In this document: positions 15,887 through 24,618 of the stretch, one piece after another
Layout: every line of letters starts with the position of its first letter
How positions within the stretch are numbered: the stretch's first letter is position 1
Origin: Bacteroidales bacterium
Lineage (GTDB): Bacteria > Bacteroidota > Bacteroidia > Bacteroidales > UBA932
Length of the DNA stretch: 52,925 bases
Reading direction: 5' to 3'
Assembly: GCA_016287875.1 (NCBI GenBank)
Contig: JAEEXQ010000010.1
Coordinates: forward strand, 1 to 52,925
The notes under the pieces: model-generated
The model's input: the letters and a program-made list of their open reading frames with translations, nothing else
The model's database searches: none
Told to the model about the DNA's origin: nothing
Position numbers and translations under genes: made by a program

Positions 15887-17485
15887 TTATTCATATTTCG
15901 GAAGTATCAGCATACAGACATAACCGGTGTTTATTTCTCTTATTCTGTATCCTTTAACACCGTTGACTGTGTCGGGCCCCAGTATTATGGGAGATGTATA
16001 GTTAAGGTATGCGGTCCCCAAGTCGTCGCAGGCATCAACCACAACAAAGTCGCTCTCAATAGCATCACAATCGGAGACAACGCCATATCCGTCTTTAACA
16101 ATATTTCCACGGTACGAATAATTGCCAATCATATTGGTCGAAACCTGTCCATTGCTCATCAAATCTTCTTCCGTAGTAAAATTCTGCGCAAACGATGAAA
16201 TAATCGGAATTGCTCTTTCGCAGAAAGCCTGATCATCATACTCTGCAACGTTGATGGCCATTATCGAAGAGCAGTCGGTGATATCCCATTTAGGGAGTGC
16301 GATGTTGGTCTTTATCCATTTCGGTGCGAAACAGTCGGCATCGACGGTGTAAACATACTTTCTTGGTGTAAACCAAGTTTTATGTTTAAACTCTACGTGG
16401 ACCCGTTCCAATTGGAAAGCATCGTTGAATGATACGGATATAAATGACTGCCCCATCGGTGAAACACCATTCTTAGCAATGAGAGGTGCATTGATGTAGA
16501 GCTCCAAATTCCCCTCATAACAAAACTTCTTCAAGAGGGTTTTCGCCTTGGCTGCATTCCTGCGGGTCTTATAACTAGGGGGGCAGTCCGCAAAATCGCC
16601 GTCCTCAGTTATAAGGCTGTTCAGAGAATTGAAGCGGATTTTTGTAACAGTCTCCCTTAAATGAAAACTATACTTCCCGTACTTGTGCTCATTGTCCATT
16701 CCGAAATAAATATAGTCGCGATGAGCTGCTGACAGGTTATTCTTGAATAATTCGTAAGCGGTAACCGAGGAGGAAAAACCCTCTTCGATTTCTTGTTCGC
16801 TCACGAAATTTGAATAGTCTTCGATTTCGAGGATATTATCATAATACTTGCTCGTAACTTTTGTTTCCTGAGTCGATCCACCGTCAAATGCCGGATCTAT
16901 AAAACCAAAAGCGGGCTCCTTGGCGGATTTTGCTGAAGGTATCTGCTTCATCCGTTTATTCTCTTTAATAATCAGGGTCGGGAAGCCTGGAATCTGTCCG
17001 TCTTTCAGACAGAACTCTTCCTTTCCATCGTTATATGTGTACAGAAACCCGTTGTCGTCCACAAATGCAACAGATAAATCCGAATCGGATGTATCCCAGG
17101 ACTTGATGCTGAATCCTTCAAAAGCAGACCAGTCGGGGACGGAAATATTCAGGCGAGGCAAAGCGTCGACAATTCTGTCCAGCAGCAGGTCATTATCATA
17201 TTTGCGAAGAATACTCTCGAAGGTTTCCCCATTGTTGACAGTTCTGCCCTTGGCCCAAGGATAGAAAACGTCGAAGTCCTTGTCAAATTGTACTAAAGCT
17301 TCGTTCTTTATGAACTCTCGTAAATCCTCATTATCGTGCAGGGCCTTGGATAATATAATCGAGAATTCCTCCGAGGGGTTGAAAAGAGTTTTCGAAGATA
17401 TGTCAGTTCCCCTTTTTTCGCAGGAGGTGAAGCATAGCGCGAGGATTCCCATCATCGCGACTATGAATAGTGCGTTTATTTTCAT
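15887..17485 (-). CDS. Hypothetical lipoprotein (532 aa)
   Basis: The signal peptide ends in a lipobox (LALCFTSCEKR), so the mature protein is lipid-anchored. I do not recognise any domain. Visible features: an acidic N-terminal helical part with DNEDLREFIKNEALVQFDKD (about residues 50-72), a central YTYNDGKEEFCLKDGQ region, and a C-terminal half rich in aromatic residues (PRKYVYTVDADCFAPKW). Similar N-terminal segments occur in Bacteroidota lipoproteins of unknown role. It follows YchF by 12 bp on the same strand and may be co-transcribed with it. AT content is higher than in YchF. Confidence 0.7.
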   Translation of the reverse strand: MKINALFIVAMMGILALCFTSCEKRGTDISSKTLFNPSEEFSIILSKALHDNEDLREFIKNEALVQFDKDFDVFYPWAKGRTVNNGETFESILRKYDNDLLLDRIVDALPRLNISVPDWSAFEGFSIKSWDTSDSDLSVAFVDDNGFLYTYNDGKEEFCLKDGQIPGFPTLIIKENKRMKQIPSAKSAKEPAFGFIDPAFDGGSTQETKVTSKYYDNILEIEDYSNFVSEQEIEEGFSSSVTAYELFKNNLSAAHRDYIYFGMDNEHKYGKYSFHLRETVTKIRFNSLNSLITEDGDFADCPPSYKTRRNAAKAKTLLKKFCYEGNLELYINAPLIAKNGVSPMGQSFISVSFNDAFQLERVHVEFKHKTWFTPRKYVYTVDADCFAPKWIKTNIALPKWDITDCSSIMAINVAEYDDQAFCERAIPIISSFAQNFTTEEDLMSNGQVSTNMIGNYSYRGNIVKDGYGVVSDCDAIESDFVVVDACDDLGTAYLNYTSPIILGPDTVNGVKGYRIREINTGYVCMLILPKYE

Positions 17486-17497
17486 TCCGGTCTAGCC

Positions 17498-18601
17498 TTA
17501 AACATTAAACAGGAAGTGCATTATGTCGCCGTCTTGCACGATGTATTCCTTGCCCTCGATGCCCATCTTGCCGGCAGCGCGGCAGGCGGATTCGGACTTC
17601 AGGTTCACGAAATCATCGTACTTGATGACCTCCGCACGGATGAATCCCTTTTCGAAATCGGTGTGGATCACGCCGGCGGCCTTGGGGGCCTTGTCCCCTT
17701 TGTGGATGGTCCAGGCGCGGCATTCGTCCGCCCCGGCGGTGAAGAAGGTCTGCAGCCCGAGCAGGCGGTAGGCCCCCTGGATCAGGCGCACTACCCCGGA
17801 TTCCTCCAGCCCCAGCTCGTCCAGGAACATCTTCCTGTCATCGAAATCCTCGATTTCCGCAATCTCCGACTCTGTACGGGCGGCGATGGTCAGAATCTCG
17901 GCATTCTCATCCTTGACAGCCTCGCGCACCGCATCCACATATTTATTGCCCTTGGCGGCGGATGCGTCATCCACATTGCAGACGTACATCACCGGCTTGT
18001 TGGTGAGGAGGAAGAGGTCGCGGGCCATGGCCGCTTCTTCCTCGTTCGCGGGGGCGACGCTGCGGCAGGATTTCCCCGCGAGAAGGGCCTCTTTGTATCG
18101 GGAGAGGAGGTCGGCGAGCTTCTTCGCCTCCTTGTCTCCGCCGGTCTTGGCGGCCTTCTCGGCCTTGGCCAGGCGGGCTTCCACCGTCTCCAGGTCCTTG
18201 ATCTGCAGCTCCAGGTCCACCACTTCCTTGTCGCGTACGGGATCCACGCTGCCGTCCACGTGCACTATGTTTCCGTCGTCGAAGCAGCGGAGCACGTGCA
18301 GTATGGCATCGCATTCGCGGATATTTGCGAGGAACTGGTTGCCCAGGCCCTCCCCGCGGCTGGCACCCTTCACCAGACCGGCGATGTCCACGATATCCAC
18401 CGTGGCGGGTATGGTCCGTTGAGGATGGCAGATTTCGGTGAGGACGTCGAGCCTGCGGTCGGGCACGTTGGTGCTCCCGAGGTTGGGTTCGATGGTGCAG
18501 AAGGGGAAGTTGGCGCTCTGCGCTTTCCCGGAACTCACGCAGTTGAACAAGGTTGATTTGCCCACGTTAGGCAGGCCTACTATGCCGCATTTAAGACTCA
18601 T
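17498..18601 (-). CDS. ychF: Redox-regulated ATPase YchF (OLA1 family)
   Basis: This 367-residue Obg-related P-loop protein has G1 GLPNVGKST at residues 9-17, DIVDIAGLVKGASRGEGLGN for the G3/switch II region, and NVDD in place of the canonical NKxD, as expected for a family that prefers ATP. The C-terminal TGS domain is present (TFFTAGADECRAWTIHKGDK, then GKEYIVQDGDIMHFLFNV). YchF associates with ribosomes and responds to oxidative stress. The start at 18601 (MSLKCGIVG) is chosen because an upstream ATG would overlap the TACCTTTG -7 box. Confidence 0.95.
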   Translation of the reverse strand: MSLKCGIVGLPNVGKSTLFNCVSSGKAQSANFPFCTIEPNLGSTNVPDRRLDVLTEICHPQRTIPATVDIVDIAGLVKGASRGEGLGNQFLANIRECDAILHVLRCFDDGNIVHVDGSVDPVRDKEVVDLELQIKDLETVEARLAKAEKAAKTGGDKEAKKLADLLSRYKEALLAGKSCRSVAPANEEEAAMARDLFLLTNKPVMYVCNVDDASAAKGNKYVDAVREAVKDENAEILTIAARTESEIAEIEDFDDRKMFLDELGLEESGVVRLIQGAYRLLGLQTFFTAGADECRAWTIHKGDKAPKAAGVIHTDFEKGFIRAEVIKYDDFVNLKSESACRAAGKMGIEGKEYIVQDGDIMHFLFNV

Positions 18602-18625
18602 TTTCTCAATTTTTGATTCAAAACG

Positions 18626-18633
18626 CAAAGGTA
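18626..18633 (-). promoter_or_regulatory. -7 box of the ychF promoter
   Basis: TACCTTTG on the minus strand ends 24 nt before the ATG at 18601, leaving a short leader. This fixes the ychF start, as the ATG at 18628 lies inside the box. Confidence 0.6.
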
Positions 18634-18734
18634 CTCAATAATTTCGATACGGAAACTTAAAAAATCGGACTTTATGGTCCGAAAATTTAAGTTTCAGGGG
18701 GTTCCTTTCCGGGCGGAATCGCTATTTTGCCGCA

Positions 18735-19706
18735 ATGGAATGGATTGTATTCTTAGTGATGTTCTGGAACGTGGAGAACTTCTTCACGGATAAGCCGCAT
18801 TTTCGGGACAAGTGTAACGGCATAGCCAAGACGATAATGTTGGCGGGGGATGAATTCGGTGCCCTCCCCGACATTATCGGCCTCGCGGAGGTGGATTCCC
18901 GGCAGGCGGTGCAGAAACTGCTTTCCCGCACCGCTCTGCGTAAACTGGACTACGGCATCGTCCACTACGACTCCCCCGACCGTCGCGGCATCGACTGCGC
19001 CCTTCTCTACCGCCGCTCATCCTTCCGCGAACTCTTCAGCAAACCCTGCCATATCACCGACACCCTCGGTCACATCCTCCCAACCCGCGACATCCTCCTG
19101 GTCATTCTCGAACCGCTTCCCGCGGCCGGTGAGTCCAGCCCCTGGAGGGACTCCGCTCACTTTGTTCGCTCCGGCCCCTCCCACCGTATCCAGCGTGGTC
19201 TGCGACCACTTGTCTCCGGCGGGCCCCTCCCCCTGCCCGTGTCCGGGGGTGGACACGCCCTCCAGGGGCTGGCTCCCGGCCGCGAATGCATAGCGGTTCT
19301 GATAAACCACCATCCGTCGAAGGTCGGGAGGGGATCGGACGGGCGGCGGGAGCTGGCGATGGGCCGCCTCCTGGCACTGCGCGACTCCCTGCTGGCCGAA
19401 GGCATCTCCCAGATAATAGCAATCGGCGACTTCAACGACGAAGTGACTCCGGCACCGGGGGTAACACCCGCATATCCGGAAGGAGCCGGCACCATACGCT
19501 TCCAGGGCCGCTGGGAGAAAATAGACGGCTGCCCGGTGCTGGAAGGCTTCGAGGCCCGCGAACACATCTTCGCCCCGCCCCACCTCTCCACCCGCGACAC
19601 CCGCTACCCCGGCCTCAAACCCCTCCGCACCTTCTCCGGCCCTCGCTACCTCGGCGGCCTCTCCGACCACTACCCGATAATCCTCGAATGCCTGGAGCTT
19701 AACTAG
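18735..19706 (+). CDS. Endonuclease/exonuclease/phosphatase family protein with an in-frame insertion
   Basis: The 323-residue protein shows the metal-dependent EEP motifs: FWNVENFF near the N-terminus, LAEVDS (metal-binding Glu), NHHPSK, IAIGDFND (catalytic Asp and Asn) and LSDHYPI (final Asp-His). Bacteroidota relatives are typically near 260-350 residues and act on nucleic acids or phosphoesters. Codons about 129-184 (ESSPWRDSAHF... to ...QGLAPGRE) interrupt the usual short link between the RDILLV strand and the NHHPS motif. This insert corresponds to a palindrome-ended DNA element at 19121-19284. The reading frame survives, so the enzyme may be active with an extra loop. Confidence 0.88.
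   Translation: MEWIVFLVMFWNVENFFTDKPHFRDKCNGIAKTIMLAGDEFGALPDIIGLAEVDSRQAVQKLLSRTALRKLDYGIVHYDSPDRRGIDCALLYRRSSFRELFSKPCHITDTLGHILPTRDILLVILEPLPAAGESSPWRDSAHFVRSGPSHRIQRGLRPLVSGGPLPLPVSGGGHALQGLAPGRECIAVLINHHPSKVGRGSDGRRELAMGRLLALRDSLLAEGISQIIAIGDFNDEVTPAPGVTPAYPEGAGTIRFQGRWEKIDGCPVLEGFEAREHIFAPPHLSTRDTRYPGLKPLRTFSGPRYLGGLSDHYPIILECLELN
19121..19284. mobile_element. 164-bp palindrome-ended element inserted in the nuclease gene
   Basis: The ends are near-perfect inverted repeats of about 27-29 bp: the left reads CGCGGCCGG...CCAGCCCCTGGAGGG and the right reads CCCTCCAGGGGCTGG...CCGGCCGCG. Within it are further small hairpins (GTGGTCTGCGACCAC, GTCCGGGGGTGGAC) and a CTTTGTTCGC core. The size and the lack of any coding capacity of its own suggest a miniature palindromic element rather than an insertion sequence. 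It leaves the host frame open, adding about 55 residues. Confidence 0.75.
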
Positions 19707-19728
19707 CTGTCTGATAATGTTTTATTTA

Positions 19729-19760
19729 AAATGCCTGCCGTGCAAACCAAGCAGGCATTT
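19729..19760 (+). terminator. Terminator of the nuclease gene
   Basis: Stem AAATGCCTGC (19729-19738) pairs with GCAGGCATTT (19751-19760) around a 12-nt loop, 23 bp after the stop codon, ending in TTT. Confidence 0.75.
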
Positions 19761-19830
19761 AGCGTAAGTGGCTGGGGCACAAGAAGTTAGGCTCCAGCGA
19801 AAAAACTATGGCCGGGTCCAAAAAAATTAC

Positions 19831-19838
19831 TAAATTTG
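19831..19838 (+). promoter_or_regulatory. -7 box of the galK promoter
   Basis: TAAATTTG lies about 40 nt before the galK start. No convincing TTTG -33 element is visible at the right distance. Confidence 0.5.
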
Positions 19839-19876
19839 AAAGATGCTAAAACGCTGAAACTAAATACAACAAGTAT

Positions 19877-21025
19877 ATGTCAATGAAAACCCAGATCCAC
19901 GAGAAGTTCGTCTCCCTCTTCGGAGAAGGCGGCACCCAATTCGCCTCCGCAGGCCGTATCAACCTCATAGGCGAACACACCGACTATAACGGCGGCTACG
20001 TATTCCCCGGCGCCATCGACAAAGGCATCGTCGCCGAGATCAAACTCAACGGCACCGGCAAGGTACGCGCCTTCAGCCTCGACTACAACGCCCAGACCGA
20101 GTTCGGGCTCAACGAGGAGGATGCACCCAAGGAGCAGTGGGCCCGCTACATCTTCGGCGTCTGCCGCGAGACGATCAAGCGCGGCGGTAAGGTAGAAGGA
20201 TTCGACACCGTATTTGCGGGAGATGTCCCCCTCGGCGCCGGCCTCAGCTCTTCCGCAGCCCTCGAGAGCACCTTCGCCTTCGCCCTGAACGAACTCTTCC
20301 ATAACGGCATCGACAAGTTCGAGCTTGCCAAGATAGGTCAGAGCACCGAGCATAACTACTGCGGAGTCAAATGCGGCATAATGGACCAGTTCGCCTCCTG
20401 CTTCGGCAAGGCCGGCTGTCTCATCCGCCTCAACTGCAAGACCCTGGAATACAAATACTTCCCCTTTAATCCAAAGGGCTACAAGCTGGTCCTGATCGAC
20501 TCCTGCGTCAAGCACGAACTCGCCTCCAGCGCCTACAACAAACGCCGCGAGTCCTGCGAGAACGCTGCCGCCGCAATCCGCAAGAACCACCCCGAAGTGG
20601 AGTTCCTGAGCGATGCCAAGCGCGTCTGGCTGGATGAGGTCCGTGACCAGATTCCCGAAGAGGATTTCCTCCGCGCGGAGTATGTGATCGGCGAGGTACA
20701 GCGCGTGCTGGATGTCTGCGACGCCCTTGAGCGCGACGACTACGAGACCGTCGGCGAGATGATGTACCAGACCCACTTCGGAATGAGCCGTCTCTACGAA
20801 GTCAGCTGCGAAGAACTCGACTTCCTCAACAAGCTTGCCCGCAAGATGGACGTCACCGGCTCCCGCGTAATGGGCGGCGGCTTCGGCGGATGCACCATCA
20901 ACCTCGTGAAAGATGAACTCTACGAGCCCTTCATCGCCGCGGCAAAAGAAAAGTTCGCAGCCAAATTCGGCCACGAACCCAAGATTTACGACGTTGTCGT
21001 GAGCGACGGCGCCCGCCAGCTCTAA
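19877..21025 (+). CDS. galK: Galactokinase
   Basis: This 382-residue GHMP kinase carries all family signatures: the galactokinase motif GRINLIGEHTDYNGGYVFP near the N-terminus, the ATP-binding PLGAGLSSSAALE loop, the catalytic Asp region GIMDQFAS, and the C-terminal GGGFGGCTINLV glycine motif. It phosphorylates alpha-D-galactose to galactose 1-phosphate in the Leloir pathway in the cytoplasm. A second ATG at 19883 is an equally good start. No other gal genes are adjacent. The gene overlaps the convergent creD by 4 bp with no terminator between them. Confidence 0.96.
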   Translation: MSMKTQIHEKFVSLFGEGGTQFASAGRINLIGEHTDYNGGYVFPGAIDKGIVAEIKLNGTGKVRAFSLDYNAQTEFGLNEEDAPKEQWARYIFGVCRETIKRGGKVEGFDTVFAGDVPLGAGLSSSAALESTFAFALNELFHNGIDKFELAKIGQSTEHNYCGVKCGIMDQFASCFGKAGCLIRLNCKTLEYKYFPFNPKGYKLVLIDSCVKHELASSAYNKRRESCENAAAAIRKNHPEVEFLSDAKRVWLDEVRDQIPEEDFLRAEYVIGEVQRVLDVCDALERDDYETVGEMMYQTHFGMSRLYEVSCEELDFLNKLARKMDVTGSRVMGGGFGGCTINLVKDELYEPFIAAAKEKFAAKFGHEPKIYDVVVSDGARQL

Positions 21026-22260
21026 ACCTCCTGCTGCAGCAGGTCGGGCTCCTCGATGCCGGCGGTGTAATACATTATCACTGCAAGCACGACGAACAGC
21101 ACCAGGCTTCCGGTCAGCAGGGCATAGGTGCCCATCTGAAGGAGGATGTAGCAGAGAGCATAAGTAACGGCCACAAGCAGGGCAAGCGTATATGCTGCCC
21201 TGCTTTTCAGTATGCCCCGGAAGTATCCGAGCAGGGCGGCCGTCGTCATCGCGGCGGCAATCAGATAAGACAGGCCGAAGGAAATGAATTCCGAGAAGGA
21301 AAGGGTTAGAGCGTAGAAGAGCACCAGCGAAAGGCCGATTATCAGATACTGAACAAGAGCGATCTTTTTCTTTCCCACCAACTCCACCATCAGCCCGGCG
21401 GCAAATACCAGAACTATGATAAGGAGACCATATTTTGCCGAACGCTCAGACTGCTGATACTGAGATATTTCCGGTAGGAAACTTACGCCTATTTTCTTCT
21501 CTCTGGGAGCGCCCCGGTTAATCTTGGAAACCTTCCATTCGGCAGAAAAGCCATTATCGTCGATCTCCCTGCTGACGGGAAGGAAGTCCCCGTTGAAGGA
21601 AGGGTTAGGGCAGTTTGACCGGATTTTTACGCAGGTTTCATCGCCATAAGGCCTGAAGGAAAGAGACGAAGACCCGCGGATCGAGAAGTTCAATTTAAAG
21701 GGAACCGGATCCTTCCCGTCCATAGGGAGGTCGCCAGGCTTGATATGGAATCTAACCTCGTCCAAATTCCCTTCATCGGCAACGAACTTCCTCCCTCCAA
21801 GTTCCAGCGCAACGGGGCCGGAAATCCCCCGCAGGTCGCCAACTTTGATGGTCGTCATAACCGTCAGATTGCTTTCTTTTGCCAGGCTTGCGGGAATGAT
21901 GAACTCTCCCTCTTCGCAGATCTCGGCGGTATACACTGGAATATCATAAATGGATCTATGAAGCATCTGGTTGTCAACAACATACTCGCCATTCAGAATA
22001 GAGGGGAACACGGTCCGTTCCTTTATTTCTTCTGTTTTCTTATCGCCTTCGCCTGTGGTTTGAGTATAAGAAAACATAAGAGTCGGACCCTCAAGAACCT
22101 GGACTCCTCCCCAACTTCCGGCAACTTCTTGGGAGGCTTCCTGAGCGCGGTTGGACCGTTCACGGATCAAATCTTTAACCATTGCCAGGGGAATCAGCAA
22201 AAGCAGGGAAATCAGCCCAATCAAGGCGAACTTCCAAAAAGAATTTTTAGGCGCTTTCAT
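21022..22260 (-). CDS. creD: CreD-like inner membrane protein
   Basis: This 412-residue protein has one N-terminal membrane segment, a periplasmic region of about 230 residues containing the CreD-type GVQVLEGPTLMFSYTQ and FSIRGSSSLSFRPYGDETCV stretches, and about five or six closely spaced C-terminal segments. CreD is a membrane protein of unknown activity linked to envelope stress and beta-lactam or colicin tolerance in other bacteria. The family is usually around 430-460 residues, so this one is slightly short. It has its own promoter, divergent from the NrtR-like gene. Confidence 0.88.
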   Translation of the reverse strand: MKAPKNSFWKFALIGLISLLLLIPLAMVKDLIRERSNRAQEASQEVAGSWGGVQVLEGPTLMFSYTQTTGEGDKKTEEIKERTVFPSILNGEYVVDNQMLHRSIYDIPVYTAEICEEGEFIIPASLAKESNLTVMTTIKVGDLRGISGPVALELGGRKFVADEGNLDEVRFHIKPGDLPMDGKDPVPFKLNFSIRGSSSLSFRPYGDETCVKIRSNCPNPSFNGDFLPVSREIDDNGFSAEWKVSKINRGAPREKKIGVSFLPEISQYQQSERSAKYGLLIIVLVFAAGLMVELVGKKKIALVQYLIIGLSLVLFYALTLSFSEFISFGLSYLIAAAMTTAALLGYFRGILKSRAAYTLALLVAVTYALCYILLQMGTYALLTGSLVLFVVLAVIMYYTAGIEEPDLLQQEV

Positions 22261-22277
22261 ATTGTGTGAATTTTACG

Positions 22278-22308
22278 CAAAGATACACACAAAAATTAAA
22301 CGTCCAAA
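22278..22308 (-). promoter_or_regulatory. creD promoter
   Basis: On the minus strand TTTG (complement of 22305-22308) and TATCTTTG (complement of 22278-22285) are 19 bp apart, a full consensus match, 17 nt before the creD ATG. Confidence 0.75.
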
Positions 22309-22338
22309 CATTTTGAGTAAAATTTACGCAAAAACCTT

Positions 22339-22346
22339 TATCTTTG
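22339..22346 (+). promoter_or_regulatory. -7 box of the NrtR-like gene, apparently leaderless
   Basis: TATCTTTG is followed by TATT and then the ATG at 22351. The same TATCTTTG-4 nt-ATG layout occurs at the CpXC gene (24614), so the transcript likely begins at or very near the start codon. Confidence 0.65.
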
Positions 22347-22350
22347 TATT

Positions 22351-23034
22351 ATGTTTAAGTACGATTATCCTCATCCGGCCGTCACGACCGACTGCGTTAT
22401 TTTCGGATACGACACCAGGGAAGGGCTGTCCGTTTTGTTGATAGAACGTGGCATAGAGCCTTTCCGCGGGTGCTGGGCCTTCCCCGGAGGCTTTATGCGC
22501 ATCGATGAAGACGCCGACACCGGCGCCCTCCGTGAATTGAAAGAAGAAACTGGCTTCGAGCCCCTATACATAGAGCAGTTCGGCGCATTCACCGATGTCG
22601 ACCGCGATCCGCGCGAACGGGTCATCACAATTGCATACCTCGCCCTCGTCAAGAAAGGCCCTGTCGCCGGAGGAGATGATGCCTCCAAGGCCAGATGGTT
22701 CCCGCTGAATGCAGTTCCGGCGTTGGCGTTCGACCACGACCGTATCCTCCGCGTAGCCATCTCCCGCCTTCGCGAACAGATACATTTCCGCCCAATAGGA
22801 TTCGACCTCCTTCCCCCGGTTTTCACCATGCCACAACTGCAGTCCTTATATGAATCCATCCTTGGAACGCACTTCGACCGCCGCAATTTCGCGGCCAAAA
22901 TGCTTCATCTTGGATTGCTGGAAGCGGATAAAGAGCGTAGCGAAAACACACCCAGGCGCGTGCCCACCACGTACAGGTTCAACAAGGATCGCTACGAAGA
23001 GATGAAAAGCGGAGGATTCCGGATAGAGTTTTAG
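22351..23034 (+). CDS. NrtR-like Nudix-winged-helix protein
   Basis: This 227-residue protein joins an N-terminal Nudix domain to a C-terminal winged helix (FTMPQLQSLYESILGTHFDR, FAAKMLHLGLLE). The Nudix box at residues 47-69 is complete (G-x5-E-x7-REL-x-EE-x-G-F), so ADP-ribose or nucleotide hydrolysis is possible as well as ligand sensing. NrtR proteins repress NAD salvage or sugar genes and respond to ADP-ribose, but sugar-linked regulators of similar build also exist in this phylum. The stop overlaps the convergent TIR gene by 4 bp, an NAD-related neighbour. Confidence 0.88.
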   Translation: MFKYDYPHPAVTTDCVIFGYDTREGLSVLLIERGIEPFRGCWAFPGGFMRIDEDADTGALRELKEETGFEPLYIEQFGAFTDVDRDPRERVITIAYLALVKKGPVAGGDDASKARWFPLNAVPALAFDHDRILRVAISRLREQIHFRPIGFDLLPPVFTMPQLQSLYESILGTHFDRRNFAAKMLHLGLLEADKERSENTPRRVPTTYRFNKDRYEEMKSGGFRIEF

Positions 23035-24002
23035 CGCCGGAGTATCAGCAGGAATTCCGCCAGATTCATAAAACTTTCGAAGTAGTGGCCCACCACGACC
23101 ACTATGGTTTTGATTATCAGGTAGATAATCAGCAGGTTCTCGGGATCGTTGACCTTCATTATCACCTGCTCGCGGCTCATCTGCGCAAAGAAGGATTTCC
23201 GTCGCGGAGACCTCACCAGACAGGCAAAAAATACTCCCGTCCATCCCGTAAACAGGGCCGCCGCGCAATACACCAGGTCTATCCGCAAAGCCAGCCCTCC
23301 GGCGCATATGCACATACCCACAAGCAAGAGAGGCAGGATAAAAGTAGAGTGCCTGCGACGCAGCAACCTTATTACATAGTATATGGAAAGAAGCAGGGAG
23401 AATTCCTGGGTCAGGCCGATCAGGCCGCCTATCACCTCGCTGGACTGCAGCGTTTTCGCCCACAGGAACAGATAGGTCAGCACGGCATAGAGCGCTGTCA
23501 GCACCACCAGCGCAGCGTAAAGTATAATGCTGGTCAGGCGCGGCAACTTCCCCACTTCGATGCCGGACGTAGAGTCGAATCCGGGGTGGAGGATGTTCCC
23601 TACTATACGCCTGAGTGCCTCCTTCTCGCCAAGGTCATACCAGTCAATATACTGGAGAGAAGAGAGATAGAAGGACACCGCCCGGTCGTAAGGAGATCCG
23701 TCTATCCTCACGGGAATTATACGTTTTCCGTTGGAGATGGCTGTGCTAATCTCCCTGAGGGTCCATTCCGAAGCATTGGCCGTGGCGGAAGATATGAACA
23801 GCAGCACTTCGCAGTCAAGAATGCTGCGGGAGATGCGTTCCGCAAAGGTTTCGCCAGGCCCGAGTCCTTCCCTGTCCATCCAGAAGGGGACCCCCGCATC
23901 CTTAAAGGCCTCCACAATCTTCGCAACGGGGCTTTCCGGGATGATGTTGCCGTCGCTCCCTATATAATCAGCCTTCGCGTAGCTTATGAATACCTTTGCC
24001 AT
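23031..24002 (-). CDS. TIR-domain membrane protein
   Basis: This 323-residue protein has an N-terminal TIR domain (VFISYAKAD, then GVPFWMDREGLGPGETF, EVLLFISSATANASEWTLRE) followed by about four to five membrane segments from residue 157 to the C-terminus. The TIR catalytic glutamate is retained (E84 in SEWTLREI), so NAD+ cleavage is possible. TIR proteins with membrane effectors occur in antiphage and stress-response systems; the TIR-membrane layout with a small CpXC partner is not one I can name. It lies 6 bp downstream of the CpXC gene. Confidence 0.85.
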   Translation of the reverse strand: MAKVFISYAKADYIGSDGNIIPESPVAKIVEAFKDAGVPFWMDREGLGPGETFAERISRSILDCEVLLFISSATANASEWTLREISTAISNGKRIIPVRIDGSPYDRAVSFYLSSLQYIDWYDLGEKEALRRIVGNILHPGFDSTSGIEVGKLPRLTSIILYAALVVLTALYAVLTYLFLWAKTLQSSEVIGGLIGLTQEFSLLLSIYYVIRLLRRRHSTFILPLLLVGMCICAGGLALRIDLVYCAAALFTGWTGVFFACLVRSPRRKSFFAQMSREQVIMKVNDPENLLIIYLIIKTIVVVVGHYFESFMNLAEFLLILRR

Positions 24003-24008
24003 TGCCTT

Positions 24009-24614
24009 CTACCTTAGAAAAGCTTCCACGAATCCGCGATCGACCCTGCAAAGGCCGGTCGCGCTTTTCTTTATGTCGGGGTTGCGGAGGATGATCCCGG
24101 CGCAGTCTTCATAGACGTTGAATCCAATCTTCACTAGCTGCATCTGCCCAGCCTCGGGGTAGGTCAGGGTGATCTCGTTGTCCGCCCCGTCCAGCCCGAA
24201 GAACAGCAGGGCCACGTCCTTGCCGAGTTCCTGGCGGGTTACGAACTTGGCCACCTCCAGGGAGATGTCGTCCAGCCCCGCATCGAATATCTTCACCTTC
24301 TCGATAAGGGCGCCGGGGGTGTCCACGATACGCCCGGTATAACCCGCGAAATCCTCTCCGCCGACCGCTGCCTGCATACGGGCTTCGGTGTCAGCGGAGC
24401 CGTCGGAAAGCCATATCATCAGCTTCTCCGCGGGATCGTGGTATAGCAGAGGGAATTTCGCCAGCAAGCGCGCACCGCACTGCGGGCACTCGCGGACGAA
24501 CAATTCTCCGCTTATAAGCTTCTCTTTGAGCTCGGGGTTCCTCTCGGTATTGACCGCCGCCACCGCATCTACTTCGAAAGCGGCGCCGCAGCGATTGCAT
24601 TTCATTTCAAACAT
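24009..24614 (-). CDS. CpXC domain protein
   Basis: The start at 24614 gives a 201-residue protein with two zinc-binding-type cysteine pairs, C6-x-x-C9 (CNRC) and C43-x-x-C46 (CPQC), which define the CpXC family of unknown function. The rest is an alpha/beta region (VAKFVTRQELGKDVALLFFG). A longer frame to 24725 is unlikely because the promoter TATCTTTG ends 4 nt before this ATG. It heads a two-gene operon with the TIR membrane protein, so it may be the sensor or regulator of that protein; this is inference. Confidence 0.8.
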   Translation of the reverse strand: MFEMKCNRCGAAFEVDAVAAVNTERNPELKEKLISGELFVRECPQCGARLLAKFPLLYHDPAEKLMIWLSDGSADTEARMQAAVGGEDFAGYTGRIVDTPGALIEKVKIFDAGLDDISLEVAKFVTRQELGKDVALLFFGLDGADNEITLTYPEAGQMQLVKIGFNVYEDCAGIILRNPDIKKSATGLCRVDRGFVEAFLR

Positions 24615-24618
24615 AGTA

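Noticed and set aside
17498..18628. Longer ychF start at 18628
   Set aside because: That ATG overlaps the TACCTTTG promoter box, and the family begins at MSLKCG.
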